DNA from: Pseudomonadota bacterium | GTDB lineage: Bacteria > Pseudomonadota > Gammaproteobacteria > Burkholderiales > Thiobacillaceae | Assembly (NCBI GenBank): GCA_030690985.1 | Contig: JAUYFG010000042.1 | Span: 1-40,775 of the forward strand | Direction of reading: 5' to 3' | DNA length: 40,775 nucleotides | Part shown: one piece after another, positions 8,350 to 16,323 of the stretch | Layout of the letters: each line of letters starts with the position of its first letter | Position numbering within the stretch: the first letter of the stretch is position 1 | Made by a program: the position numbers and the translations under genes | The notes under the pieces: generated by a model | Databases searched by the model: none | Told to the model about the DNA's origin: nothing | What the model saw: only the letters and a program-made list of their open reading frames with translations

Positions 8350-9633
8350 ATGCCGATATATCACCGGATACTGGAAGCCGGCGCCATTCCCTGGCGGCTC
8401 AGAAACAGTCTCGAACAATGGGTCGAAGCCAAGGCCAGAAGCCATCACCCCGCGTTGTACCGCTGGCTCCATCTGGGACGCCCGGCCGATACAGTCAAGG
8501 CGATCACGCGCGGGCCGCAGCATCATTTTTTCGGCTACTACGACAAGTCGCCCTGGAACGCTTCCGGGCGCTATCTGCTCGCGCACGAGGCGGATTTCAA
8601 CGACCGCGCGCCCACTGCGGGTGACCGGGTGGGGGTCGGCATCGTGCATCTGGATGGCGGCAACCGTTTTGCACGCTTATCCGAGAGTCGCGCCTGGAAT
8701 TGGCAACAGGGAAGCATGGCGCAGTGGCATCCGGCTGATCCGGAGCGCTTGTTCGTGCACAACGACTGCCGCGATGGCCGCTTCGTGGGGGTCGTTTGCG
8801 ATGTGGAAAAGGGTGAGCAAGCCATCCATGAGCGGCCGCTTTATGCCTTGTTGCCGGATGGGCGTACCGGGTTCAGTCTGGAATTCGCCCGTTTGGCCGT
8901 GCACCGGCCCGGCTATGGCTATGCCGGAGGGCAAGATCCGTTCGCCGACAGCCTCGCTCCCGCAGGGGACGGAATCTGGCGTGTGGATCTGGTTAGCGGT
9001 CGCTCAGATCTTCTGGTTTCCCTGGCCGAACTGGCCGCCCTCGACCCGAAGCCCTCGATGGCGGGTGCCTGGCATTATGTGAATCACATCCAGCCTTCGC
9101 GGGGCGGCCGGCGTATCGCCTTTTTCCATATCTGGCACCGCGATGGCGCCGCGTGGGAAGTTCGCCTGTATACCTGCCGTCCTGACGGCGCTGAATTGAA
9201 GTGTCTCCTGGATACGGGCGCCATCTCCCACTATGACTGGCGCGACGATGACCGCATCCTGGTGTGGGCCAAACGCCCCGATGCTTCCCCCCGCTTCTTG
9301 TTGCTTTCCCATGCCTCTCCAGGTTTCAGCGTGTTCGGGGAGGCGGATCTGGCCCAGGATGGCCATTGCACCTTTTCGCCCGATGGCCGCTGGGTGTTGA
9401 ACGACACTTATCCGGATACCCATCAGATGCGCACGCTGATGCTCATCCGTTTCGAGGATGAACAGCGTCTCGATATCGCGCGTCTGTATTCGCCGAAAAG
9501 CCGTTGGTGGGGGGAGATTCGCTGCGATCTGCATCCCCGCTGGAGTCGGGATGGAAAGCGGGTGTGCCTGGATTCCGTTCATGATGGCACGAGGCAGATC
9601 TATGTCGTCGATGTGGCGAGCCAGGTCGAATGA
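8350..9633 (+). CDS. TolB/oligogalacturonate-lyase-like beta-propeller protein
   Basis: A 427-residue protein with repeated propeller-blade motifs: MAQWHPADPERLFVHND, HYVNHIQPSRGGRRIAFF, CTFSPDGRWVLNDT, PRWSRDGKRVCLDS and a closing IYVVDVAS. This layout matches the seven-bladed propeller family that includes TolB and oligogalacturonate lyases. No signal peptide is seen, so it is probably cytoplasmic. Sitting between two GT2 genes with 6-bp spacing upstream, it likely acts on or binds the glycan or its precursors. A lyase role cannot be asserted because I cannot place the catalytic residues. The HHFFGYYDKSPW segment near residue 58 looks conserved and could be a ligand site. Confidence 0.7.
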   Translation: MPIYHRILEAGAIPWRLRNSLEQWVEAKARSHHPALYRWLHLGRPADTVKAITRGPQHHFFGYYDKSPWNASGRYLLAHEADFNDRAPTAGDRVGVGIVHLDGGNRFARLSESRAWNWQQGSMAQWHPADPERLFVHNDCRDGRFVGVVCDVEKGEQAIHERPLYALLPDGRTGFSLEFARLAVHRPGYGYAGGQDPFADSLAPAGDGIWRVDLVSGRSDLLVSLAELAALDPKPSMAGAWHYVNHIQPSRGGRRIAFFHIWHRDGAAWEVRLYTCRPDGAELKCLLDTGAISHYDWRDDDRILVWAKRPDASPRFLLLSHASPGFSVFGEADLAQDGHCTFSPDGRWVLNDTYPDTHQMRTLMLIRFEDEQRLDIARLYSPKSRWWGEIRCDLHPRWSRDGKRVCLDSVHDGTRQIYVVDVASQVE

Positions 9634-9677
9634 TCGGCCGTGGCGGTACCGGCGCTGGTCCGGTTCGAGGAGAAGGC

Positions 9678-10721
9678 ATGCCTGAGAACACGGCCTCGCC
9701 GCTTCCCTATGTCAGTGTGGTCATTCCGGCGCTGAACTGTCGAGGGGATATAGAGGACTGCCTGGCGGCGCTGGAACGGCAGGACTATCCGCGAGATCGT
9801 TTCGAAGTGATCGTGGCCGACAATGGGTCGACCGACGGCACCCGGGAATACCTGAAGCATTCGTGGGCGAAACTTTGCCTCTGCCCCGAACGCGGCCGCG
9901 CGCGCGCGCTGAACGCGGGGCTGGAACTGGCGAGTGGTGAAATCATCTGCACCACGGACATGTCGTGCCGAGCCGAATCCAACTGGATCCGCACCATCGT
10001 CGAGGACTTCGCGGACCCCACCGTGGGTTGCGTGGCGGGGGAGATCAAGTTGTTCGATAGCGCGCTTCGGGGGCGCGTGATCGACTTCCAGCGGCGCGCC
10101 AATTACATGTCCCCCATGCTTGCGTTGCAACGCAAGAAGATCCCGTTCATGCCCTTCGCGGATGGCGCGAATGCCTCCTTCCGCAGAAAGGTCTTCGATG
10201 AAATCGGCGGCTTCGAATCAAGCTTCATCAAGGCTGCGGATGTGGAGATCTGTTACCGCCTGTTCGCCTTGACCCACTACAGGATCCTGTTCGACTACCG
10301 CGCCCTGATGTGGGAGCCGGGTGAGCCGAGCCTCGGGGCGCTGCTGCATCAGCGCCTGCGCATGGGCATCGGCTGGAACCTGATGCGGATGAAGTATCCG
10401 CTGCTGTATGCCGAGAGCGGCAGCCGCTCCGCGCAAGCAATTTACTGGTCTTGCAGAGCCGCTGTCGGTGAAGCCGGCGCGTTCCTGTTCAGGAATATTC
10501 AGGCGCTGTTCGGGCGGGATCGCGCCGCCAACCATGATGACAATATCCGCTTCCTGATGAGTCAGGTCCAAAGCTTCGGACGCGTGTATGGCCGCTGGCA
10601 TCTGCGGCGACGGGGTATCGCGCCCACGCCGTTGGACGCGCGGGCGCAACTGCGCCTGATCGCGGCGGGGGGGGTCGCCGACCGAGTTGTCGTGCGAGGT
10701 GAGGAGGCTACGAAGCCATGA
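9678..10721 (+). CDS. GT2-family glycosyltransferase with atypical metal motif
   Basis: A 347-residue GT-A-fold enzyme. Residues 11-56 contain YVSVVIPALN and EVIVADNGSTDGT, clear GT2 hallmarks. At the usual DxD position the sequence is CTTDMSC (residues 91-97), keeping only one Asp. Later segments FADGANASFRRKVFDEIGGFE and the acidic AADVEICYRL match the acceptor side of GT2 enzymes. A hydrophobic stretch near residues 255-275 (AIYWSCRAAVGEAGAFLF) might contact membrane. ATG 9678 has an excellent GAGGAGAAGG ribosome site. It lies 44 bp after the propeller gene, in the same apparent operon. Confidence 0.87.
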   Translation: MPENTASPLPYVSVVIPALNCRGDIEDCLAALERQDYPRDRFEVIVADNGSTDGTREYLKHSWAKLCLCPERGRARALNAGLELASGEIICTTDMSCRAESNWIRTIVEDFADPTVGCVAGEIKLFDSALRGRVIDFQRRANYMSPMLALQRKKIPFMPFADGANASFRRKVFDEIGGFESSFIKAADVEICYRLFALTHYRILFDYRALMWEPGEPSLGALLHQRLRMGIGWNLMRMKYPLLYAESGSRSAQAIYWSCRAAVGEAGAFLFRNIQALFGRDRAANHDDNIRFLMSQVQSFGRVYGRWHLRRRGIAPTPLDARAQLRLIAAGGVADRVVVRGEEATKP

Positions 10722-10833
10722 CGCACGTTTCATCGCCAATACCCTGGATGGCGAGGTGGACGCTGTCTCACGGGCGACGTATCCACCGCGTTGATCCGGT
10801 GTCCGGCTGGAAGCGGTCAAGATCGGAGCACTC

Positions 10834-10983
10834 ATGCTGCTTATTCAGGTAAAGACCTACACGGCACGGCCCATTCTCGGCGCTGCGGATGCCTGGGGAC
10901 CGGGGCTCATTGCGAATGTGGCCGGTATTGCCGGCAATCACCATGAATATCCCGCTTTCCTCCGCGTGGTAATCCCCGCATGA
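10834..10983 (+). CDS. Small unrecognised ORF, 49 residues, coupled to the next GT2
   Basis: An ATG at 10834 is preceded by GGAG at 5-base spacing and opens a 49-codon frame starting MLLIQVKTYTARPILG. It ends in TGA at 10981-10983, overlapping the ATG of the next GT2 gene as ATGA. That overlap is common between coupled genes in this window. I do not recognise the product. No signal peptide or membrane helix is obvious. It could be a genuine small protein, a leader that couples translation, or a remnant of a degraded gene in this 258-bp gap. The rest of the gap (10722-10833) shows nothing else. Confidence 0.35.
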   Translation: MLLIQVKTYTARPILGAADAWGPGLIANVAGIAGNHHEYPAFLRVVIPA

Positions 10984-11960
10984 ATTCAGCAAGGCCGGAG
11001 GACGCCGCCGCCACCCCCCCCGCGCGTGCGCTGGTTTCAGTCGTCATGCACTGTTACAACGCCGCGCCCCATATAGCCGAAGCCATTCAATCGGTGATGG
11101 GGCAAAGCTATTCAGAGGTCGAACTCATCGTGGTGGACGATGGCTCCACGGATAGGTCCGTGGACATCGTCAGTCAACTCATGCGGGAGCATCCAGGTCG
11201 GATTCGCCAGTTGTTTACCAGCCGATTGGGGCCTTATCCCGCGCGTAACCATGGCTTGCGCTCGGCGGGCGGCGCTTTTGTCGCCTTCCTGGACGCGGAC
11301 AACGGGTGGTTACCCGAGACCTTGGAGAAATTGCACCACGCCCTGTCGGCGGGCGGCGCGGAGATGGCCTACTGTGGTTGGCAAAACCTCGGGGAAGGGG
11401 GGAGCCTGGAACCGAACATACCGCCCGAGTATGAAAAGGGCGATCCGGTGGAGTCCTTTCTTCGCGCCTGTCCCTGTCCCCTGCATGCCGCGTTGTTGAA
11501 GCGTTCCGTCGTGGACCGCATCGGTGGTTTTTCCGAGCGGCGCTATTCCTCGATGGATTACGACTACTGGCTGCGCGTACTGGCGCGCGCGCGCAACATC
11601 GTCCTGGTGCCGGAGGCCATGGCTTTTTCTCGCCGATCCGGGCAGGGACAGATAGCGGTCGCGGCCTGGCGTCATGTGCTCGACACACTCGCCGCGCAGA
11701 ATGATTTCATCCGCGCGAATCCGCGTCTGGTGGCACACATCCCCCCCAGGCGGTTGCGCGAGCTCACCGAAGGACAGGTGTTGCGCCAGGCCTATCGCAC
11801 CTTCTGGAAGCGTGATCTGCTGTCCGCGCAAAAGCTGTTCCGCCATGTGGCCAGGCAGCAGAGCTTCGCGCTCAGGGATGTTCGCCATGTCGCGGCCGCG
11901 CTGCTGCCCATGTCGCTGTATCGCAGGATCGTCAAACTTGCCGAACGGAGTCGCCTTTGA
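10980..11960 (+). CDS. GT2-family glycosyltransferase, paralogue B
   Basis: A 326-residue GT-A enzyme with LVSVVMHCYNAAPHIAEAI near the start and VVDDGSTD at residues 51-58. Its metal motif is DADN at 105-108. It matches the gene at 7387 along its length, including SVMGQSYxxVELIVVDDGS, the GPYPARN turn and the C-terminal FWKRDLLSAQKLFRHV, so it is a duplication. A proline- and alanine-rich stretch of about 16 residues precedes the conserved start. The stop overlaps the TTG start of the deacetylase downstream. The two paralogues probably act on similar sugars but at different steps. Confidence 0.88.
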   Translation: MNSARPEDAAATPPARALVSVVMHCYNAAPHIAEAIQSVMGQSYSEVELIVVDDGSTDRSVDIVSQLMREHPGRIRQLFTSRLGPYPARNHGLRSAGGAFVAFLDADNGWLPETLEKLHHALSAGGAEMAYCGWQNLGEGGSLEPNIPPEYEKGDPVESFLRACPCPLHAALLKRSVVDRIGGFSERRYSSMDYDYWLRVLARARNIVLVPEAMAFSRRSGQGQIAVAAWRHVLDTLAAQNDFIRANPRLVAHIPPRRLRELTEGQVLRQAYRTFWKRDLLSAQKLFRHVARQQSFALRDVRHVAAALLPMSLYRRIVKLAERSRL

Positions 11961-12751
11961 GCCTGGCCACACGCATTCCCGTGTTGATGTATCACCGGGT
12001 GGGTCAGCCGCATGACCCCAGGGAGGCGCGTTACGCCATCGCGCCGAAGATTTTCAACGCCCACCTGCGCGCCCTGGCCGAAGCCGGCTACCACGCGGTC
12101 GCGATCGATCAAGTCGTGGATTGGCTGGAAGGCGGGGCGCCGCTGGCGGAGGGCGCTTTCCTGCTCACTTTCGACGATGGCTTCCGCAGTGTGCGCGACC
12201 ATGCCGCGCCGCTGCTGGAAGCCCTGGGCTGGCCGTATACCGTGTTTCTGGTCAGCGATCTCATCGGCGCTGAGGACGTCTGGACACGCGCCACCCGGCC
12301 GGACGGCGCCACCCATCCACTGCTGGATGGCGCCGAGATTGGCGACATGCAGGCGCGCGGATGCGACTTCCATTCCCATAGCCGCAGCCATGCCAGCCTG
12401 CCGGCGCTGAACGACGCCGAACTGGCCTCCCAGTTGCTGGGCTCCCGCCAGGCACTTGTCGAGTTGCTCGGTCGGGAGGTGCGTTACCTGGCCTATCCCT
12501 TCGGCCATGTGGATGAACGAGTCGAGCGAGCCGCCCGCGCCGCCGGTTATCGCGCCGCCTTTGCCACCCAGCCGGGGTTCAATCGTCAGGACGTAAACCG
12601 CTTCCAGATTCACCGGCTGGATATCCTTGGGACCGATACGCCGGCCAATTTGCTGCGCAAGGTGCGGCTGGGCAGCAATGACGGCTCCTTGCTTGGCCAG
12701 TTGGGCTATGTCGCCGCGCGTCTGTCCGCCCGTCTCGGTTTGCGGCGATGA
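11957..12751 (+). CDS. Polysaccharide deacetylase (CE4/NodB fold)
   Basis: A 264-residue CE4 enzyme, which removes N-acetyl groups from polysaccharides using a divalent metal. Residues 71-75 are TFDDG, giving the catalytic base and metal Asp. Residues 139-145 contain HSHSRSH, giving the two metal His residues. YLAYPFGHVDE later matches motif 3. No signal peptide is visible, so it may act before export, or with help. Translation starts at TTG 11957, overlapping the stop of the preceding GT2 gene by four bases (TTGA). The position inside a GT operon fits modification of the polymer made here. Confidence 0.9.
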   Translation: MSLATRIPVLMYHRVGQPHDPREARYAIAPKIFNAHLRALAEAGYHAVAIDQVVDWLEGGAPLAEGAFLLTFDDGFRSVRDHAAPLLEALGWPYTVFLVSDLIGAEDVWTRATRPDGATHPLLDGAEIGDMQARGCDFHSHSRSHASLPALNDAELASQLLGSRQALVELLGREVRYLAYPFGHVDERVERAARAAGYRAAFATQPGFNRQDVNRFQIHRLDILGTDTPANLLRKVRLGSNDGSLLGQLGYVAARLSARLGLRR

Positions 12752-12793
12752 GGGGCGTGCGCGCCGACCGATCCGCCGGGAAGATCGCATGAT

Positions 12794-12901
12794 CCTGGAT
12801 TCCTCAGTTGACCGCTCCTCAGCCCTTGTAAGGCTGCACGGATGCTGGCCGGCGCGCCTTCGGTCACGCACACTCGGGCGCGTCCAACTGAGGAATCCAG
12901 G
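12794..12901. repeat. P5 element, copy 1 (17-bp terminal inverted repeats)
   Basis: A 108-bp element bounded by CCTGGATTCCTCAGTTG and its exact complement CAACTGAGGAATCCAGG. The interior is not symmetrical. Its right end touches the ATG of the next gene, and its AGGA lies 7 bases before that ATG, so it apparently provides the ribosome site. Copy 2 is at 15568-15861. The layout is like a miniature inverted-repeat element, though no transposase is nearby. Confidence 0.85.
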
Positions 12902-13798
12902 ATGATCCGCCTGGCGTTCCGTCTCGATGATCCTTCCATCACCAGCAATCAGGAGATCGAGGCACATATCCTGGAAGCCCTGGCACGTCATGGCCTGCGC
13001 GCCACTTTCGCGGTGATCCCGTTCCGGGTGACGGCGGATGGCCGGAAGCCGCTCACCCGTGATCGAGCACAAGCCATGCGCGCGGGCATCGCCCAGGGCG
13101 TGCTCGATGTCGCGCTGCACGGCTACCAGCACCGCAATGCCCGGACAAGTGGCCACCCGAGCGAGTTCGCCGAGGTTGCGGCGGCACGTCAACACGAGAT
13201 GATCGGTGCCGGAAAGGCCTTGCTGGAGTCGCTGTTCGAACAACCCATCGGCGGCTTCGTTCCCCCCTGGAACAGTTACGACGCGGTGACCCTGGACGTA
13301 CTGGCGCGGCAGGGGTTCAGCCATCTTTCCGCGAACCTTGAGCATCCGCCGATGCGGCCTACCCGCCTGCGCCTGTTGCCGCTGACCTGCTCTCTTTCCG
13401 ATCTTGAGGCCGCCGTCACGGAGGCGCGCCGTTTCGCCCGGCTGGCGCCGGTAATCACCGTGGTCATGCATCATTACGATTTTCCCGGTGGCGGCGATAC
13501 CCCGGTGTTTCGCAGCCATGGCGAGTTCGACGCCTTGCTCGCCTGGGTCGCGGGGCAAGCCGATGTCCGCGTGCAAACCTTGAGTGAACTGGCTGGGGAG
13601 TTGACGCCCGCCGCGAGCCGGCGCGGCTTTGGCCAGCGTCGTCTGCGTGAACGACTGCCCTGGCGTTTTCGCCACTGGCTGCCCGATCTGTGCGCCGCCA
13701 CGCGGCCGCTGTTTTCACTGTTTTCACCCAGCTCGCGGCCCGAGGCCGCGAGACCCACTACAACCAACGGAGCCGATCCATGGAACGAGAAAAACTGA
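12902..13798 (+). CDS. Polysaccharide-deacetylase-like protein (DUF2334-type)
   Basis: A 298-residue protein of the deacetylase-fold superfamily. It begins MIRLAFRLDDPSI, where Asp 9 and Asp 10 correspond to the catalytic and metal Asp pair. Residues 73-77 (HGYQH) give the two metal His residues. The segment GFVPPWNSYD near residue 120 is the usual PPW motif, and VMHHYDF gives a late His. It probably deacetylates the glycan or its precursor. The ATG at 12902 directly follows a P5 element, so its upstream signals come from that repeat. The C-terminal 50 residues are basic and low in complexity, and overlap the next gene by 19 bases. Confidence 0.8.
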   Translation: MIRLAFRLDDPSITSNQEIEAHILEALARHGLRATFAVIPFRVTADGRKPLTRDRAQAMRAGIAQGVLDVALHGYQHRNARTSGHPSEFAEVAAARQHEMIGAGKALLESLFEQPIGGFVPPWNSYDAVTLDVLARQGFSHLSANLEHPPMRPTRLRLLPLTCSLSDLEAAVTEARRFARLAPVITVVMHHYDFPGGGDTPVFRSHGEFDALLAWVAGQADVRVQTLSELAGELTPAASRRGFGQRRLRERLPWRFRHWLPDLCAATRPLFSLFSPSSRPEAARPTTTNGADPWNEKN

Positions 13799-14568
13799 TT
13801 CAAGAGATTGCCAAGCACAATTGGATGCACACCATCGATCTTGGCCAGGGGGTGGTCACGCCCGGCCGCTGGCCGGTCAATCAAAACGTGATCAAGGCCT
13901 ACGACAAGATCGATTTCAAGGGTAAGAAGGTGCTCGATCTCGGCGCCTGCAACGGATTGTGGTCGTTCGAGGCGGAACGCCGGGGCGCGACCGAGGTGCA
14001 TTCCGTTGATTACCTGACTCATGTCGGTTACTGGTGCTCGCCGGCTTATCGGCTCGCGCACGAGGCGCTCGGATCCCGCGCCAGCTACCATCCCGATCTC
14101 AACGTTTACGATGTGGAGCAGTTGGGGGTGAACGACTTCGACGTGGTCGTGTTCAGCGGCATCTATTACCACCTGAAACATCCCTTGCTGGCGCTCTCCA
14201 AGCTGCGCCGCGTGATGAAGGAGGGGGCGCATGTCGTCATCGAGGGGCCGATCTATCCCGATATGGCGCGCAGTTATTCGAGCTTCCACTACCGTGACCT
14301 GTTGTTCGGCGACAAGAGCAACTGGTGCGTGCCCACCTTGCGCTGCCTGAGAGACTGGGTCGAGTGTTCCTACTTCGAAGTGGAGCAGGAGTATTTCAAC
14401 CGGCCTGACGCCTTCAGCCAGCTCAATCGGCTGAAAGTCGCGCTCCGCTCCTGCCTGGGCATGCCCCCGGGCGAGATTCTGCGCACCGTGATGTTGGCGC
14501 GGGCGGTGGTTCGCCAGGATCCGCTCTATGCCGGAGTCGATCCCGACCTGGTCGAGTGTTCCCGCTGA
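13780..14568 (+). CDS. SAM-dependent methyltransferase (CmoB/DUF1698-like)
   Basis: A 262-residue class I methyltransferase. The SAM-binding motif I is VLDLGACNGLWSFEAERRGA starting at residue 51, followed by the acidic EVHSVDYL strand and the FDVVVFSGIYYHLKHPLLAL motif typical of CmoB-like proteins. CmoB itself modifies tRNA with carboxy-SAM. Here, inside a glycan operon, methylation of a sugar is more likely but not shown. ATG 13780 has GGAG upstream and overlaps the end of the preceding gene. The N-terminal IAKHNWMHTIDLGQGVVTPG segment resembles sugar-locus methyltransferases of this kind. Confidence 0.8.
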   Translation: MEREKLIQEIAKHNWMHTIDLGQGVVTPGRWPVNQNVIKAYDKIDFKGKKVLDLGACNGLWSFEAERRGATEVHSVDYLTHVGYWCSPAYRLAHEALGSRASYHPDLNVYDVEQLGVNDFDVVVFSGIYYHLKHPLLALSKLRRVMKEGAHVVIEGPIYPDMARSYSSFHYRDLLFGDKSNWCVPTLRCLRDWVECSYFEVEQEYFNRPDAFSQLNRLKVALRSCLGMPPGEILRTVMLARAVVRQDPLYAGVDPDLVECSR

Positions 14569-14624
14569 CCGCGTAATCGAGCCCCGTCCGTGGCCACCCA
14601 CTCAGCGCGATTCGCGTACCCGCC

Positions 14625-15566
14625 ATGTTGCTGACCGTCCTCATCTGCACCCACGACCGGGTGGCGTTGCTCGGCAAGACGCTGGCCTCACTCAATGTCG
14701 CCGAGCGGCCCGCCGGCTGGCGGGTGGAGATTCTGGTGATCGCCAATGCGTGCAGCGATACCACCCACGCCTTCCTGGACGAGTCTCTGCGCGCGCCGAA
14801 CGGCCGCCTGCCCTTGCGCTGGCACGCGGAACCGGCTCCCGGCAAATCGCACGCGCTGAACCTGGCTATTGCCCTGATCGAGTCCGATCTGGTCGCATTC
14901 GTCGATGACGACCACCGGGTCGATACCGCCTATCTCAAGGCGGTGTGCCAGGCCGCCGACACCTATCCCGAGGCCGATCTGTTCTGCGGCCGCATCCTGC
15001 CCGACTGGGATGGCACGGAGCCTGCCTGGGTGCACGATAGCGGCCCCTACCGGATCTACCCGCTGCCGGTGCCGCGCTTCGACCTGGGCGAGGCGCCCCA
15101 GGCACTGAATCGGGACATCGCCGTTCCCGGCGGCGGCAACCTGTTTCTGCGTGGGTCGTGGCTCAAGCGAGTCGGGCCGTTCTCCGTCGAGCTCGGGCCG
15201 GTGGGGCACAACCTGGGGGGCGCCGAAGACATCGAGTGGGTGCTGCGCGCGCTCGATCTCGGCGCCAGGCTGCGTTATGTGCCGGAAGTGGTCCAGCACC
15301 ACTATGTCGACAACGAGCGCCTGCAACTGCGCTATCTCCTCGCCAAGGCGTTCGAGCGGTCCGCTTCCACGGTGCGCGTGAACAGTGCTCATGACGGCGG
15401 TATTCCGCTGTACATGTATCGCAAGCTGTTCGGTTACTTTTTCTCGGCCCTGACCGCCTGGTCCAATGCGCGGCGCCGCTTTTTCCAGGTTCGCCTGGCG
15501 GCGAGCCTGGGGGAAATCAAGGGCTATCGCCAGGCGCACCGCGACAGATTGAAGCGCAAGACATGA
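14625..15566 (+). CDS. GT2-family glycosyltransferase
   Basis: A 313-residue GT-A enzyme. It opens MLLTVLICTHDRVALLGKTL, has the PGKSHALNLAI loop near residue 72, and the metal motif FVDDDH with Asp 94-96. Later segments IAVPGGGNLFLRGSWLKRVG and GAEDIEWVLRAL match the acceptor/catalytic ED motif of GT2 enzymes. It is unlike the paralogous pair and forms a separate GT2 subgroup. It begins 56 bp after the methyltransferase and is followed one base after its stop by a P5 element. The likely role is one sugar transfer in the same glycan. Confidence 0.88.
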   Translation: MLLTVLICTHDRVALLGKTLASLNVAERPAGWRVEILVIANACSDTTHAFLDESLRAPNGRLPLRWHAEPAPGKSHALNLAIALIESDLVAFVDDDHRVDTAYLKAVCQAADTYPEADLFCGRILPDWDGTEPAWVHDSGPYRIYPLPVPRFDLGEAPQALNRDIAVPGGGNLFLRGSWLKRVGPFSVELGPVGHNLGGAEDIEWVLRALDLGARLRYVPEVVQHHYVDNERLQLRYLLAKAFERSASTVRVNSAHDGGIPLYMYRKLFGYFFSALTAWSNARRRFFQVRLAASLGEIKGYRQAHRDRLKRKT

Positions 15567-15567
15567 A

Positions 15568-15861
15568 CCTGGATTCCTCAGTTGACCGCTCCTTGGCCCT
15601 TGTGATGCCGCACATATGTTGGCCGGCGTGCCTTCGGTCACGCTCACCCATTGGGTGCGCCCGCTACGCACCCGATTGCACGGTTTTCGGGCTGGCTGGC
15701 CGCGTTGCTCCTGATGAAACTACTAAGCGAAGGACTAAGCCGCCAAAAGACGGCGGCAAAGTCCCTGCTTATCCTTGCGGGCCCCGACCCGCAGCGTCGT
15801 CCCGCCTTGCCAGCCAGCCCGAAAATCGCACACTCGGGCGCGTTCAACTGAGGAGTCCAGG
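15568..15861. repeat. P5 element, copy 2, with a nested palindrome
   Basis: A 294-bp copy of P5 with ends CCTGGATTCCTCAGTTG and CAACTGAGGAGTCCAGG (one mismatch). Its left interior matches copy 1 (CGGTCACGC region), but a roughly 185-bp insertion follows. The inserted part is itself bounded by GGTTTTCGGGCTGGCTGGC and a near-complement, GCCAGCCAGCCCGAAAATC. The right end carries AGGAG just before the TTG start of the DgkA gene. Confidence 0.82.
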
Positions 15862-16239
15862 TTGAACGCGGGAGAAAGTCCTCACAAAGGCAAGACCGGC
15901 CTCACGCGGGTCTGGAACGCGCTTTTCTACTCGCTGGCCGGGTTCAAGGCCGCCTGGAAGCACGAGGACGCCTTCCGTCAGGAAGCGCTGCTCGCCGTTG
16001 TCCTCATTCCGTTGGCATTCATCCTCGATGTCGCCGCCATCGGCCGTGCCCTGATGATCGCCAGCGTCCTCCTGGTGCTCATTGTCGAACTTGTCAACTC
16101 CGCCATCGAAGCCACGGTGGACCGCATCTCCCTGGAAAACCACCAGCTCGCCAAACGCGCCAAGGACATCGGCAGCGCCGCCGTGCTGATCGCGTTGGTC
16201 AATGTGCTCGTGGTGTGGGGTGTAGTGCTGTTCGCGTGA
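15862..16239 (+). CDS. dgkA: Diacylglycerol kinase (prokaryotic DgkA family)
   Basis: A 125-residue inner-membrane enzyme that phosphorylates diacylglycerol with ATP to recycle it as phosphatidic acid. The length matches the family. The signature ELVNSAIEATVDRIS lies at about residues 75-90, with Glu and Asn in the active site. Three hydrophobic segments surround it (about 38-53, 57-77 and 101-124). Trans-membrane recycling of this kind often goes with periplasmic glycan modification. I chose TTG 15862, just after AGGAG from the P5 element, because the coding sequence upstream is repeat-derived. A start further upstream would translate the repeat. Confidence 0.9.
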   Translation: MNAGESPHKGKTGLTRVWNALFYSLAGFKAAWKHEDAFRQEALLAVVLIPLAFILDVAAIGRALMIASVLLVLIVELVNSAIEATVDRISLENHQLAKRAKDIGSAAVLIALVNVLVVWGVVLFA

Positions 16240-16255
16240 CTATTCGCAACATTTG

Positions 16256-16285
16256 TTGCAGTCGCACAATTGGTACAGCTATACA
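16256..16285 (+). promoter_or_regulatory. Weak sigma-70 promoter candidate for the diguanylate cyclase
   Basis: TTGCAG (16256) and TATACA (16280) are separated by 18 bases, in a short AT-richer stretch between DgkA and the cyclase gene. The -35 match is poor. A small inverted repeat, GCAACA/TGTTGC, at 16246-16259 overlaps the -35 region and might be an operator. Confidence 0.25.
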
Positions 16286-16323
16286 TATGGATGTAGCCAA
16301 TTCGATAGCCTGGTAATCCAAGT

